Under the pieces are notes generated by a model. That model was given only the letters and a program-made list of their open reading frames with translations, was not told where the DNA came from and ran no database searches. 64,000 nt of DNA from Platerodrilus igneus. Lineage: Eukaryota > Arthropoda > Insecta > Coleoptera > Lycidae. Made by a program: the position numbers and the translations under genes. Shown piece after piece: positions 45,352-58,113 of this stretch; position 1 is the first letter of the stretch, and each line of letters opens with the position of its first letter. The stretch is from NCBI GenBank assembly GCA_036346225.1, contig JARFIW010000831.1, forward strand, positions 3,596,001-3,660,000. Reading direction: 5' to 3'.

Positions 45352-47779
45352 CCGTCATCCGGGGTGAAATGGATCAACTGTACATTTTTCGAATATTGTC
45401 TTGCATTACCCATTATGGTATCTCAGACACCACAAACTCCGATTGACATGTCAGTAGACATTACCATCAGTAGTGTTCTGTAGTGAACATTGTTATTGGT
45501 TATGTAAGTTTTTCTTGAAAAATTATGAATTATTATCTTTAAGTCACTATTATTTTACAAAGTTTGAAAACAAACTACTCCACAGACGAAGTGGTTCACT
45601 TTGTACGGTAGTAGTAGTCATAGATACATAATATGCCTTTCTGGAGACCTGCCTCCACTCGAACTGTTTTGATAGGTAATTCCCTTTCTATTGGGTAATT
45701 TTATTAGGAAAAATTGTAATTTTGTGGGTTGAAGTGGATCGCGAGTTTGCTAAATAATATTGACTAATATGTATAATTTTGAGACTAATGATTGACTACC
45801 TACACTATAAATTAATAATCATGAATACCTACTAAATATTACTTAAAAATTCTAATGAGTACTATTGATTTTCAGTTAAAAATGCCAAGAACCTACAAAA
45901 AAAGTTGGTGATGCAGGCTAATAGGACGTATGATTCTGTTTATTTACAGAGAGCAGTGGTGGCGGTTCGTAATGGTCAGATGACTATGAGAACTGCATCC
46001 GAATTTTATGGGGTTCCATACACTACAATAAATCGACATTATCATGGCATGCAGTCAGATACATATGGTGGCCAGGCAGCTTTAAGCGCCGAGGAAGAAA
46101 CTAGGTTGACAGAAGTACTTTTGTTATGTGCCGAGTGGGGCTTTCCCCTTAAAGGTTACGACGTTAGGTTTATGATTCAACAATATCTGAACAAATGTGG
46201 CAAAAGAGAAAAAAGGTTTAATGACGATCTACCAGGAGTTGATTGGTTGAAAGCTTTTATATCAAGGCAGAACGTTTTAACCATAAAATTAGCAGAAAAT
46301 ACCAAAAGGGTTAGAGCTGCCGTCACATATGAAATAGTGGGAGAATATTTTTCTCAGCTAAAAAGATCTCTTGATGGCGTACCACCTTCAAACATAATTA
46401 ATTATGATGAAACAAATTTTGCGGATGACCCGGGTGCCGTGAAAGTTGTAGTTAAATGAGGTGTTAAGCATGCTCACCAAATAATTGACACGTCAAAATC
46501 GAGTACAAGCGTAGTTTTTGCAGTAGCAGGTAATGGCACTTTACTTCCACCATATGTGGTTTATAAAGCAAAGCATTTATATTCAGGAAGTAGGTTATCC
46601 AGGATCCAGATATAATCGGACAAGTGGATGGTTTGAACGTAAGAGTTTTGACGACTGGTTCTTGACGATTGCCTTGCCGTACTTGAAAAATTTGGATGGT
46701 CCTGTGGCATTGTACTATTGAACCCTGATGTTGTTTTGAAAAAAAATAAAACACTTTAGAACCTCACAAGCCCAAGAAGAAGCTGGCGATCAAGTTCAGA
46801 AAGCATGGTGTAGTATAGTTGTCGAGCATCCGAGTCAAATGAGAACAATGTAGTGGGGAAACCAAAAAACGTGGAAAAAGACTAACTGTAGAACCGAGAA
46901 GAAGTATTTCGGTGTCCGACCTTCTACCAATACTTATGAATGAGGAAGTGGAAGATGATGTAGATGAAGCCAATGATGTGGAAGAAGGTGAAATCTCTGA
47001 TGAAGCTATTGAAGAGACAGAGTCAGAAGATTTATATCTGTTTTGTTGTCAAGACAATCAAATTGCACACGATGATATTGAAGTTGACGATTATGTTATC
47101 CTGAAGTTTGAAACAAATAAAAGAGATCGTTTTTCATTGCAAAAATTACTGCAAAAATTACTCTGATAGCAGTGAATATACAGTGAGTGCTTTACGGAAT
47201 AAATCCACTGCAAAACAATTATTTTTTATTTATCCAAATGTCCCTGATATTTCCATTGTTCAATCAACTCAGATAATGGGGAAAATTAGGGGGCACTTAT
47301 CCAGAAGAGGAAAATACATTTTTGAAAATGTAGATTATGATGTAGAATAGTCGGACTTATTTTTCTAATACTTACTTATGACTTAGTTCTTATATTTTCT
47401 TTGTTTTGTATATTGTATGCAAGTATTATTAGAAAAAAAGACAATAAAACATAATATTTAAATTCTAGCCGTTTATTAATTGTTTTATGCTCAAAATGGC
47501 ATTCAAAAATTTTATTTTTATATATTTTTGATCCACTTACCCCCCTAGCCGGTCTAGAATGAATATTAAATGAAAATAAATAAATGATCCTCTTCGCCCT
47601 TACATAAGAGGTGAAGCGGATCAGCTTTGGAAAAAAAACATGAAGTAGTTTGGTGAATTAAAATGATAAAAAAAGAGTGTATTGGATAACTGAATAGTAT
47701 GGCTGCAACATATACTATTTTCAGATTTTTCTGTGCATGGGGAGACTAGAAATTTTGATCCACTTGACCCCGTTGACGG
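45352..47779 (+). mobile_element. Pogo-like (Tc1/mariner superfamily) DNA transposon inserted in the satellite
   Basis: Terminal inverted repeats read CCGTCATCCGGGGTGAAATG on the left and CCGTCAACGGGGTCAAGTG on the right (reverse complement). TA flanks both sides (45350-45351 and 47780-47781). Removing the 2428 bp element restores a satellite monomer, so the ends are exact. Confidence 0.92.
45882..47350 (+). pseudogene. Pogo/Tigger-like transposase, internally deleted
   Basis: The ATG at 45882 opens with MPRTYKK. A frameshift leads into the 45905-46459 frame, which has a psq-type helix-turn-helix (RTASEFYGVPYTTINRH), a CENP-B-like DNA-binding part and the start of the DDE domain with the first catalytic Asp in NYDETNFADDPG. 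A TGA at 46457 and a frameshift near 46590 follow; SGWFERKSFDDWF and LPYLKNL are still readable to 46720. The second Asp and third acidic residue region is absent, and sequence jumps to an acidic C-terminal part (46912-47166) and end (47190-47350). It cannot encode an active enzyme. Confidence 0.85.
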
Positions 47780-47781
47780 TA

Positions 47782-48110
47782 CCATAAATCGAACATATAT
47801 ACAGCATTAAGAGGTTCAGAAGTCTTCGGCGGTCTTCGGAACTCTTCGGAAGGTTTTGGCATCTACTTGTGAGGCGAAGTAAGAATGTAAAGAATTACGG
47901 TATGGATGGCTGGGCGACAGGAGCTTTCTGCCTATACGTGGTTTACGGTACTGAACTATAGCGACGTGCCCTAGGTGCGACGGCGAGCGGCCGGCCCTTG
48001 GGTAGTATTAATGGCGGAGAATAAGCAGGCTATGGGGAGCACTGCTGAAGTGATAGCAGGATATGGTAAGCACTGCCAGTTGAGTTTCTTAGGCTGTAGT
48101 GAGCCCTAAG
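47782..48110. repeat. Satellite array, second part
   Basis: The remainder of the split monomer, one more monomer from 47794, and the second copy of the ~200 bp tail segment (47908-48110). Confidence 0.88.
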
Positions 48111-50429
48111 TGTGCTAATTTTTGCTGGATTTGCAATTGTATTTATATGCTTTCTTTCCCTATGCAGGGTATGTTGACGTGTTTAACCAATAGAATTGTG
48201 TCGTTCAGTTTTTGTATGTAAAAGATGTACACGTGCTGTTGCCCAATGGGTTTGCTAGTTTTAGTGTTGCACAAAAAGTAGTTGGAGATTTTGGTTTTAT
48301 ATTAGTTTGCTCTGTGTTCAGCATAGGGTAACATTCTGGATGACATTGTAATTGTTCTTGTTGCTGCGACATTTTGTGACTGATATATGACTTATATGAA
48401 TCATTCTACAGAGATCAGTAATTTTACAGTTAACTACGCTTGTAGCACTATTTTCTATGAAATTTAAATGTGTTTTCATTATTTAACGGCGGAGTATAAA
48501 ATTCAAAAATTTTAACGGTGTAAAACTAATAAAGTCTTGCTATATACTTTGAATACTACTATATGAAAAATATTATACGCTTGAAAAAAGATGTAATTAT
48601 ATGTAATCAATTTAAGCGAAACGTATGTCTTTGGTTTATATAACTACTGTCAATTAAATGTCAGCTCCATATCGACAGAGAAGGTTAATCAAACCAATTT
48701 AATTGTCACCTATCGGAAATCGATCTCCATATCGAGAACGTAAATTATGTTATGTACAATCAGCACATTCAAATCAGTGCAATAAATTTCCATATCGACG
48801 GATATGTTGCAATTAATTAATTACCCCATACTACTTACAACTGAATTTATTCGCAATAGAATATGAACGCAGACGCCACTTCAGTTACTAAGTTTAAGGG
48901 AGTATAAGTAGCAGTAAACTATAGTAATTAACTACGTCAAATGTGATGTACAATGTAAGCAAGTAAGTTGTGTAGAGAACTGCACTTATGTGCGGCTTTA
49001 CATTATAGTAATCCTCTTTCAGTTGCATGCATACACAACAGTCTGGACTACAAAGGCTTTATGTAGCTTTCTGGGTAAATGAACATCCTTAACGAAAAAA
49101 ACAAAAGAGTTTGTGCCTCAAGCTGGAAAAAATTTAACATGCAATTCTTTAGCGAGCCTAACTTTGCATTTTGAATGCTGTCTTGAAGATTGAATGACTA
49201 TAAACATTCAACACTCCTTAATAATATAAATTCATCAAAAATAGATTACTTCGAATCAGTGGTGTGCGATGAGATTTGCTGATAGAAAAGCTTTGTTTTC
49301 ATTAAAATTATAAACAAATACTAAAAATGACAAAATAAGGAGTTTACTTATTTTGATTCTAAAATATATACAGGAATACGAGTTTGAATAACATAAGATT
49401 CCGTCAAAAGTACTTAATAAGCGCAATTGTAGTAAATTTTGCTGGTTTGGTTATCTAACGACATTTGAAAATGTTTTGGTAACATATTATATTAATAAAA
49501 TATGGGGGTTGCTTATATTTTCGTGGTCCGGAATGTCATTCATTTTCAATCCTGCTCTCGGCGGGGAAATACACACCTACAGAGTTAACTAACACCGTTC
49601 TTGTCTTAAGGAGCAATGCACCCATTTTGCGGTTTTACGAACAAGGAGATTTTGCTAGATGTATTGGTAGGTCCTGAAGCATTGATTCATACTAGCGAGG
49701 TTTTCTTAGGCACAGGCCTCTTTGGATCTTCACTGTAACCACTAAAAGACTTGTTACTGCCGCCCAAAATGATTCGACCAAAGGAATTTTCGTCGTGTCT
49801 GATACGATAGAGGTAACTAAAATGATGGCAACGTGTAATGCTGAAAGAGAAGTTTCGGTTTGCAGTTAGTGCAGATTTTGTCTGTTCCTGTTCGGGTATC
49901 TGCTGTTGGCACGTAAGCAAATCCGACTGCAGCTGTTCAACCCGTTTCTATGTCTTAGTCTAGAAGCAATTCCTAACGCGGCTGAAAGTCTCCTTCGGGT
50001 TTTTCTTGTTATTGATTGTAGTAATTAATTTTAACGGTTACCGCTTATGAGGTTTTTTTTCTTATGTGACCTGTTTCAGCTTTCGGTATAAACGAGTGGT
50101 TGTTGTAGCAATACTAGCTCTCACGACTTTATACGAAAGTGTTAAACGAATTGTTTTATTAAAGCTCGACTCAGGCGTGGTAATTACGTAACCGCATTTA
50201 AGCGGGAACGTATTTGCACGCGTGCGAGAAGTTTCACTGAATCTTCAGCTAAGCGCTGTGGATTTACCGAAAAGCTTTTGAGTTTACTAATACATTCGTC
50301 TTGAATTATCAAATATTTGTTTCAGCCTGTTGCATTTATAATCGATATAAGTGCGAAAAGAAGCATACATATTGGTAGTCCAGAAGCAGTTCTTGGCACG
50401 TGCAATCTGGACCCAGTGCCGAAGCAACT
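48111..50429. other. Non-coding stretch, includes Jockey 5' leader
   Basis: No gene is supported. The part from roughly 50100 is GC-richer and probably the Jockey 5' untranslated region. A minus-strand frame at 49920-49687 has weak resemblance to an aspartic peptidase segment (see findings). Confidence 0.5.
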
Positions 50430-51268
50430 ATGCTTTCAGGAATGGGCTCCAGGACTACCGCCGATGAAGAGGCCAACGACCTGCTCTGTCAGATAATGGA
50501 ACTCCACAACAAGATGCCACAACACTTGAAGCAGCAGTACGTCTTTGTACCTGTGACAGCGGAAGCAGCACCGTCATCTGATGCCACCCCATCGTCCCAA
50601 ATAGAATTCCCCAGCTCATCGTCCGAAGATGAAGCGAACCAAGACGACCGCAAACATCTAAAGAGACAGAAGAGCAGTGGATCCGGCGAGTCCGAAGACG
50701 GCTTCACCATCACGAAGAAACGCACTCACCGTCGAAGGGTAAGAGACGTAACCATTCTACCAGTGCAGGACCTTCGACTGAAGCAATTACGACGAGTAAT
50801 CGTTTCGAGGCCATCAGAGATGCCCAGGGAATGGAAGAAGACTCCGGAAAAACGACCAACACCGCAACAGTGAAGAAACTCCGCCTACTGCCTCCAATTA
50901 TCTTGAGGGACAAGGCAAAATGGTCCCAAGTTTGCCAGTCCATCACGAGCAAGAGATACAGCTTCACCAAGGCAAAGAATATCCAGGGCGGCATCAGCAT
51001 CCAGGCGACCACCACCGACGACTTCAGAGGACTCCCTATAGATCTCCCTGAAGAAGAGATTAAAGAAGATCTGCTCCAGCAAAGCCTTCTAGTCCAGAAG
51101 ATCACAAGGATAACTGTTCCTGATCTAGCTGGACCGCACCAAAGAGAGCAAGGGGATCTCTGACGTTGCACAGGTCTGCCGCCTGCAGGTCCTTGTCGAA
51201 TCCCCGCAAAGACATTATAATTTGAATTAGGGCCGCTATACTTGCGGCCACGTCCCCAATGCTCCACC
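50430..51268 (+). pseudogene. Jockey LINE ORF1 (gag-like), N-terminal part
   Basis: The frame starts at ATG 50430 and is Glu/Ser-rich, then basic (TKKRTHRRR). A frameshift near 50840 leads into 50831-51163, which contains PPIILRDKAKWSQVC and YSFTKAKNIQGGISI, blocks typical of the RNA-binding gag-like ORF1 of Jockey-clade LINEs. Another frame change follows at about 51110. At 51268 the R1-like element interrupts it within the zinc-knuckle region. The protein would coat element RNA. Confidence 0.8.
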
Positions 51269-52590
51269 CGGAGGTACTACATTGGGTTTAAACGCGAAAA
51301 ATAAACGTGCTTCTTATTAATTCTAACTTCATAATTAATCCACCCTAAATAAAAATCTAACTAAAAATCTAACATACTAAAATAAAAACTAAAAACAGGG
51401 TTTAAATAATTGTATCCCTAGCGTTGACTTTGGAGTGTGCCCGATCAACAAGACACAAACAAAAATACCGGATAGCAGACGCCGGCTCTGCTTACCAGTG
51501 CGACCTGAAGGGTCGACTTAAAACTATCCAAATCTAGCTAGCTAATTTAAAATGGATTCAAATCTTCTAAGCAGTTGCCAAAAGTATTAATAGTGAATCC
51601 AGCTATTTGCCTGCTCTATAGATTTACAAATTTGTCCTCCCTGATCTAAGTATTTTATCCTAAATTTGTCCCTAACGTTCCCTATCATTCCCTAACAGAC
51701 ATAATATACATACAATCTTCTTTTCTATATATACTGCGGTCAAAAATTGGCAACAGAACGTCAAACGAATCAAGCCACAAAACAATACAATGCAGGCAAA
51801 AATATAAGTGTAAAAATAAATATAAATATAATATAAATATATAAACAAACATATAATAAATATATAAATAAATTTCTGAATAAGCAAAAGCATGTAACAG
51901 TGCATATATCAGCAAAAGCAAATACATTATCAGGTGCACTCGCATGAGCATTATATCGACTAGCGCCATTACACAAAAAACCCGCTTGTTAGATTATTTC
52001 AAAATCTGTTTAAAATCACAAATCCATGCTCATGCGAGTACAGCCGCCACAATTTTATTCTTACTTTCAATATAATTTTCTCCAGCATCCGAAGATCTGG
52101 TCGTCTACCTATATCTATTGGTTTTCTACCTTTATGGGGGAGTTGGATATGCACTGTTAAAGTCCTGGTGGATATGCACTAAATGTTCTGGGGGGGGGGA
52201 TCACAATCACTATCACTTCACTTTTAAGTCCTGGGAAGATGCGCGGTTTCACTCTATTTTATTATTTCTTTATTTATTACACTTATTTAAATTAATGAGG
52301 TTTCCTGATTTACTTTGTTGTTATTTATTTGTTTCGTTTATTCCCGATTTTCTGCGCATAGAAGGTGGGACAGTGATTGTTTTAGTGTATGTTCGTCGTG
52401 CATATTAGAGTTTTGGGTATACTTATTTAATTATTATTATTATTGGTTTTCTTTCTTTTTTTCTTTTTCTTTTTTTTGTTGTTTTTTTTTGTTTTTTTTT
52501 GCAGGTTTTGGTTATAATGCTCTTATCATGTTAAAATCACGCCAGGTCGAAATCTATAATTTTTCAATCCTCCCACCATCCCGTCCAGAC
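51269..52590 (-). other. R1-like 3' untranslated region
   Basis: About 1.3 kb between the ORF stop and the target duplication. It contains an A-rich tract on the minus strand (plus 52440-52500, T-rich) and a G run at 52190-52199. No poly(A) is present at the very end. Hydrophobic frames here are by-products of A/T-rich sequence. Confidence 0.65.
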
Positions 52591-55500
52591 TTACACACGA
52601 TTATCATCGTCTAATCTCGCAACCCTTCCTGCGAACTCTCTAAAGACTGACCAGAACGCCTTCTGGTTAGCCACTTCCCCGACTTCCTCTAGGCTCTTTG
52701 GCCATGCTAGACCTACAACAGCTAATTTCGTATCAGCCAACCCTCGATTTGCCGCTTCAAGCGGGCAGTCGAAGAGCACGTGCTCTACGCTTTCCGCGTC
52801 CTCACCGCATTCACAGCGGTCGTTGTTGGTTAACCCGAACCTATGTAAATACGCTTTCAGCGCGCCGTGCCCTGTTATCAACTGAACCATTTTATGATCG
52901 AGTTTTACCTCCTTCTTGCCTCTAGCTTTTAAGGTCGGTATGAATTTGTGGGTCAACCTGCCCGTGGCAGCGTTGTTCCACCTCTCTTCTCATTGTCGGA
53001 TTGACTTTTCACGCAGCTTTCTTTTCATCAAAGACTTCGGTATCGACGAATGTGATATTCGAAAGTCTCCCGTCGCGGCCTCTTTAGCTAATTCATCAGC
53101 CCTATCGTTTCCTACGTTACCATTGTGCGACCTGACCCAACAGAACTTTAAACGTCGAAACTCGAGCGCCGTACACGCTATCCTCCAGACGTCCGCTTGG
53201 AGGTCTGTCGAGGTGTTCATGTTTGTTAAAGCCGTCAGCGCCGATTTACTATCACTGATTATATAATGCTCGTCTCTGCCCGTATGGTTTATTATGTAAT
53301 CGATAGCCTGTCGTATGGCTACCAATTCGCACTGGAAAAGTGTGCTCCAGTTCGCGAGTTTGGTTTGAAACCGAAACACCTCCCTTTCCTGCTTATACAC
53401 GACAAACGCCGCGCCTGCTTGCCCATCGTCCATACGTGAACCGTCCGTATAAATTCTGATACCCATCGCGTCCTCATCACCTTCGACAAACTCGATTCCT
53501 CTAATATCAGCCGGATGCCCCAACTCAGATACAACGATCTTTCTTGCAATTTCCCTATTACCAAGATTAAGATCTTCGATAATTTCGCGTGCTTTTCCTA
53601 TATTTATTAATCGCTTATCTCTAATCTCCTTAACGACATATTCGATAGGGAGAGTCCTACTGATCACCAAGACCGCCTCCGTGAAGGTGGCCCTGTACGC
53701 CCTCGACGCTTTTACTGCGGTTATGCGTTGTACGCTCGTCAATTGACGCACCTCCCTGACTTTACAACCTTCTGCCCATACAGAAGCTGCGTACATCATC
53801 GCCGGCTCAATTGCTCCGGCATAAGCCGTGCTCAACGATTTGCCCCTGAAACGCCAATTTATTTTAGCCGCCGCCATCATTTTATTTGATATTTCGCCGC
53901 CCTTACTTTTTACGTATTGTACGTGCGCTTTCCAATTTAATTTATCGTCGATCTTGACGCCGAGGTAGATACAATCTTTAAACGGGATTTTCTCCCCTCC
54001 TAGCTCTAGCCTAGGAGGTCCCTGTCCTGGTTTCGTGCCGAAATAAAGCGCCTCTGACTTCGCCGTGTTAAATTTTAATTTTACCGCCTGCGACTATTCG
54101 TGTAATTTATTAAGCGCCTCGTTCGGTTTTGTGCGCATATCCATTAACAATCTCGATCTTACAATTAAAAGCGTGTCATCCGCAAACCCAACGATTGAGC
54201 ATCCTGCGGGCAACTTGACCCTAAAGATGCTCTCATACAGCAACTTCCAAAATGTGGGACCAGAACATGAACCCCGCGGGCATCCCCTTTCTACCTCACG
54301 CGACAGAACTTCACCGGAATTTCAACCTGTGCCAATCGCCCCGAGAAATAACTCTTGACCAAGGACATCAAGTTCGCGGACAACCCCTACGATCTAACTC
54401 GCAAACGATTAATGGCCACCAGGCAGCATTAAATGCTCCTGAAATGTCTAAAGCAACAACGACACAGTACTCTATATCATCTCTCGCCTGCTTTATTTCC
54501 CGGACAACGAACTCTAACGCGTCGGTAGTCGACTTGCCCTCCACGAAACCAAACTGTCGGTTATTAAAACCGCCGCTGTCTCGCACTAGGTGCTCAATAC
54601 GCGTAGTCATAACGCGATCTAAAACTTTCCCCAGCACCGGTAGCAAGCTAATTGGACGGATCTGACGCATCCGCTTTTTTAGGTTTGGGTATAAATTTCA
54701 CGTTCTGGATTTTCCAGCAAAGCGGAAAAACGCCTCTTTCTAAACAAAGATTAAACAACCCGACAAAGACACACGGGGCTAACAGGCACGCCTCCAGAGC
54801 TGCGTCTGAAGTGATTCTATCATGCCCCAATGCCTTCTTAGGATTCATCCTCCTAAGAGCCCTGACGACCTCGTGAACTAGGATTGCCTTATCGGCACCT
54901 CTTCCTAGCGCCTCTGCAGCTTTCCGACGTACTAAATCGTGCGACCCTTTATCCCCCTCGGAATTATCCGATGGGAAAAATTTCTCTAGTAAATATTCCG
55001 CCGTGGTTTTAAAACCTTCCGTGTATTCGCCATTTGTTTTCTTTATATTACTTAGCGCGATTTTTTGTTGTTTTCCTGTAATTACGCGATATGCGGTTCC
55101 CCAGGGTTTTTTCTCTGAGTTTCGCGTGCAGAATTCTTTAAATTTATTCGTTCGCGTTTCTTCTATTAATATTTTATATTCGCGGTAACTTTGATTATAT
55201 TCTATTCTCCGTTGTTCTCTTATATCTCCCGAGGCGCGTTGATAGCGGCGCCTTAGGTTACGCGTTTCTGCCCGCTTGGTGGTTAGTTCCCGGGTCCACC
55301 AGGGTACGCTGTCTTTAAATGTTTTCTTTTGCGGCATGGAATACGACGACGCGTCTACCACCGCGTCGTTTAGTTTTTCGCGAGTGTTTCTACTTCGTCT
55401 GCCTCTCGGCAGTTAAATAGCTCATTTTCGAGCACAGGGATACTTTCGCTAAATTTTTGTTTAAATCGCTCCCAATTTGCTTTTTTTATTACAGAACCGC

Positions 55501-55737
55501 GGAAATATAGTTAGCTGCTCGTTTGCGCTTGTTTTGGTTTCAACGTCCCATGTTATTAATTTATGGTCAGAGAGCGTTTCCTCGTCCGACCTTAATTTCC
55601 AATTACAAATCGTTTCTAACATTTCGTGCGAGACTGCAGTAATATCTATAAAACTGCTGCCTCTATGCCCCTCAAACGTAGGTGAATCATTAGTGTTTAT
55701 CACACTAAGGTCCCATTCCGTAAAAAGAGCCGCTGCC
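52591..55737 (-). pseudogene. R1-like ORF2: endonuclease end, RT, RNase H, zinc finger
   Basis: The endonuclease end (GHRGSSFIDIT, LSDHKLITWDV) lies at 55737-55461. RT runs from about 55360: IRPISLLPVLGKVLDR near 54650, an FADDTLLIV active site at about 54175, and IYLGVKIDDKLNW near 53960. RNase H (53880-52990) has IYTDGSRMDD, CELVAI and ISDSKSAL acidic residues. The C-terminus has CECGEDAESVEHVLFDC (about 52810), the CCHC motif of the R1/I group. Frameshifts near 55460, 54660 and 54370, a TAG near 54095 and a stop at 52988 inactivate it. RNase H plus the zinc motif separates it from the Jockey host. Confidence 0.88.
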
Positions 55738-55747
55738 ATGCTCCACC

Positions 55748-56231
55748 TCGCTGCGTCAGGTGCGGTGCGGAAAACCACAGCGCCCTATGTAAAAAGCCCA
55801 GGGACGAAGTGCGCCAACTGCCAGGAGGCACACCTAGCCAACTACCGAGGATGCGCAGCATTCCCAAGTCAGCACCAGCCAGTCATCCGAGAACACCAAC
55901 ACCAGCGAGAAGCCCACCCGCAGACAAGGTGAGCCCTGCAGTGTCCTTTGCCCAGGCAACCCAGGGGAAGCCAAGGCTTAGTACTTCTGCAGCCGCTATT
56001 CTTCAGCCAGTAACCACGCCGTCTCCACCGACACCACCTGCAATCGCCACCGCCCAAGAAGAGATGGGAATTGAATAGCTAATAGCCCTTCTGTCCTTCG
56101 TGAACCTAGGGAAGATCACCGAGGTTATCAAGAAGATCACCGCTGCCCTCACCGGAGCCAAGACAACGTGGGAAATCCTGACAGCTTTGTTCAACTGTCT
56201 TCCAAACATCGTAGCCATTTTTAAACCATAG
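55748..56231 (+). pseudogene. Jockey ORF1, C-terminal part
   Basis: It resumes with RCVRCGAENHSALC and CANCQEAHLANYRGC, the zinc knuckles of Jockey gag (55750-55855, with one frame change). A Pro/Ala-rich stretch follows, then a helical tail (KITEVIKKITAALTG). A single TAG at 56076-56078 interrupts the tail; the natural stop is at 56229-56231, 8 bp before the ORF2 ATG. Confidence 0.8.
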
Positions 56232-56239
56232 GTACGTTT

Positions 56240-58113
56240 ATGGCTAACAAACGAAAACCTTTATCCCTACAGGTAGCGTTTGGAACGCCAACGGGCTCCT
56301 AGTGACGAAGCTCCAGCTCATTGAGTTTGCAAAGAGGTATAACCTGGACATTGTGATGGTGAACGAAACCCACTTCCGAGAAGCCGACAACCCAAGAATA
56401 GAAAACTACGTTTGCTACTGGAACAACAGACAAAACCGAAGAGGAGGTGGAACCGCCACCTACATCAAGCCTGGGATCGACCACTACAGCGTCAACACCG
56501 TGAGACTTACTGCACCAGGAGATCACCGCCGCGGAGGTTTAGATAGCGTTTGTAGATACAATACACTTTGTTTCAGGTTACAACCCGCCAGCCAAACTCA
56601 TCCATGAAGTGCACCTGGACACCGTCTTACTCACCAGGACACTAACGATCTTAGCTGGAGACTTCAATGCGAAGCATCCGACCTGGAATAGCAGAACGAC
56701 AAACCAGAACGGAAGAAACCTGCGAAAATACGCGGACAACAGACAAGTAGCAGTCGGGGAACCAGCCGAGCCAACCCACTACTGCCACAACGGAGGAAGG
56801 CCCGACATCTTGGATATCGTAGTCATCAAAGATCTAACGCTGCCAGTCCAGCTCAACGCAGTCAACGACTTGGACTTGGACCACTACCTAGTGTCACTAA
56901 GTGTAGGCAAAGATTTCACCGAAGAGCAGGAGCGATCAAAGAAGAGCCCCTGCTGGTAGCTTTCGCGGATCATCTCCAAGAGACCATCCCACCGATCCCA
57001 TTCCTCAACACAGCAGACGAAGTGGATGCAGCAGAAAACTACTGACCAGAACTATCCAATCATCCCTGGAGGCGGCGACCAAGACAACGATGGTGCGGAG
57101 ACAGCACCAGCATATCCCAGACGACACCAGGCAGCTCATCAGGAAGAACAACCGTGCCAGGAAGAACTACCAGCGCTCCTGGAACTCAGAAGATAGGAAC
57201 GCCTACTACGACCTACGTACCCAGGTAAGCGTCTCCTTGCAGGAACACCGAAACAAGCAGTGGAGAAGGAAGATCAAGTCTCTAGAAGAAGACGACCATT
57301 CACTCTGGAGAATGGTAAAGATCCTTAAGAGGAAATCAGCACCAACGCCATCAATCCACGGAGAGAATGAAATAGCCTACACAGAAGAGGGCAAGACCGA
57401 AGCTTTTGCAGACCATCTGGAACGACAGTTCACCCTGAACTACGCCGAATCCGATCTCGAGTGGGTAGAGAGAGTCAACAGAGCTGTTTTAGACTGCCTA
57501 GAAGAAGACGTAAACGACCTCATGTGACTCCCCAAGAGTTGGAGAAGCTCATCAGAAGAGTAAAAATCCGGAAGGCATCAGGTCCCGGCGGCATCCCAGC
57601 CAAAGTCGTCGAACTACTTCCGGTAAGAGCGAAGGCCATGCTACTGGCCATACTTAGCGCCATATTACGTCTGCGTCATTTCCCTATACTCCGGAAATGC
57701 GCAGACGTAATTGTGTTTCAGAAGCCTGGGCAGTCTGCGACCTTTCCGCAAAACTACCGCCCCATCAGTCTCCTACCGGTTCTCGGCAAGTTAACGAAGG
57801 ATGTCGTAGAAGTCGAAGATCGAGAGGGCATCCGCAACGAGCAGTTCGCCTTCGATCCGGCCATTCAACCGTATATCAGAGCCTGTGTCTCGTGGAGTTC
57901 GTCACCGATGGTTTCTACAGGAAGCAGTCAACCGGCGTTATCTTCCTTGATGTTTTCAAGGCCTTTAACCGAGTATGGCATCAGAGACTTTTCTACCAGT
58001 TGCTAGTGTTGGACATCCACCAAGGACTGGCAAGACGCATCGCATCGTTTCTGAACTGAAGAAGTTTCCGAGTGAAGATAGGCAGTTTCTGTTCTCCAGC
58101 ATGTTTGCGGGGA
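56240..58113 (+). pseudogene. Jockey ORF2: endonuclease and 5' half of RT, truncated
   Basis: The ATG at 56240 is followed, after a frameshift, by the endonuclease motifs WNANGLL, NETHFRE (56285-56385), LAGDFNAKHPTWNS (about 56655) and DLDHY (about 56875). RT begins with a basic linker (57090-57400), then KASGPGGIPAKVVELL (57570), QNYRPISLLPVLGKL (57750), GIRNEQFAF and IFLDVFKAFNRVWH (57935). Homology ends near 58113 just before the AGVPQGS box, so the catalytic YADD, thumb and 3' UTR are gone. Several frameshifts and a stop near 57045 add to the decay. Confidence 0.85.

Larger units (their letters stand above)
51269..55737 (-). mobile_element. R1-clade LINE, 5' truncated, inserted in Jockey ORF1
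   Basis: A 10 bp target duplication ATGCTCCACC flanks it (51259-51268 and 55738-55747). Joining the flanks restores Jockey coding. The minus strand holds the end of the endonuclease, RT, RNase H and a C-terminal CCHC motif, then a 1.3 kb 3' region. The 5' part of the element is missing, the usual outcome of incomplete reverse transcription. Confidence 0.92.

Noticed and set aside
50710..51267. 185-codon minus-strand frame
   Set aside because: It is the antisense shadow of Jockey ORF1, which has recognisable motifs on the plus strand.
52315..52614. Hydrophobic 99-codon frame
   Set aside because: It arises from the T-rich tract in the R1-like 3' region and is antisense to that element.
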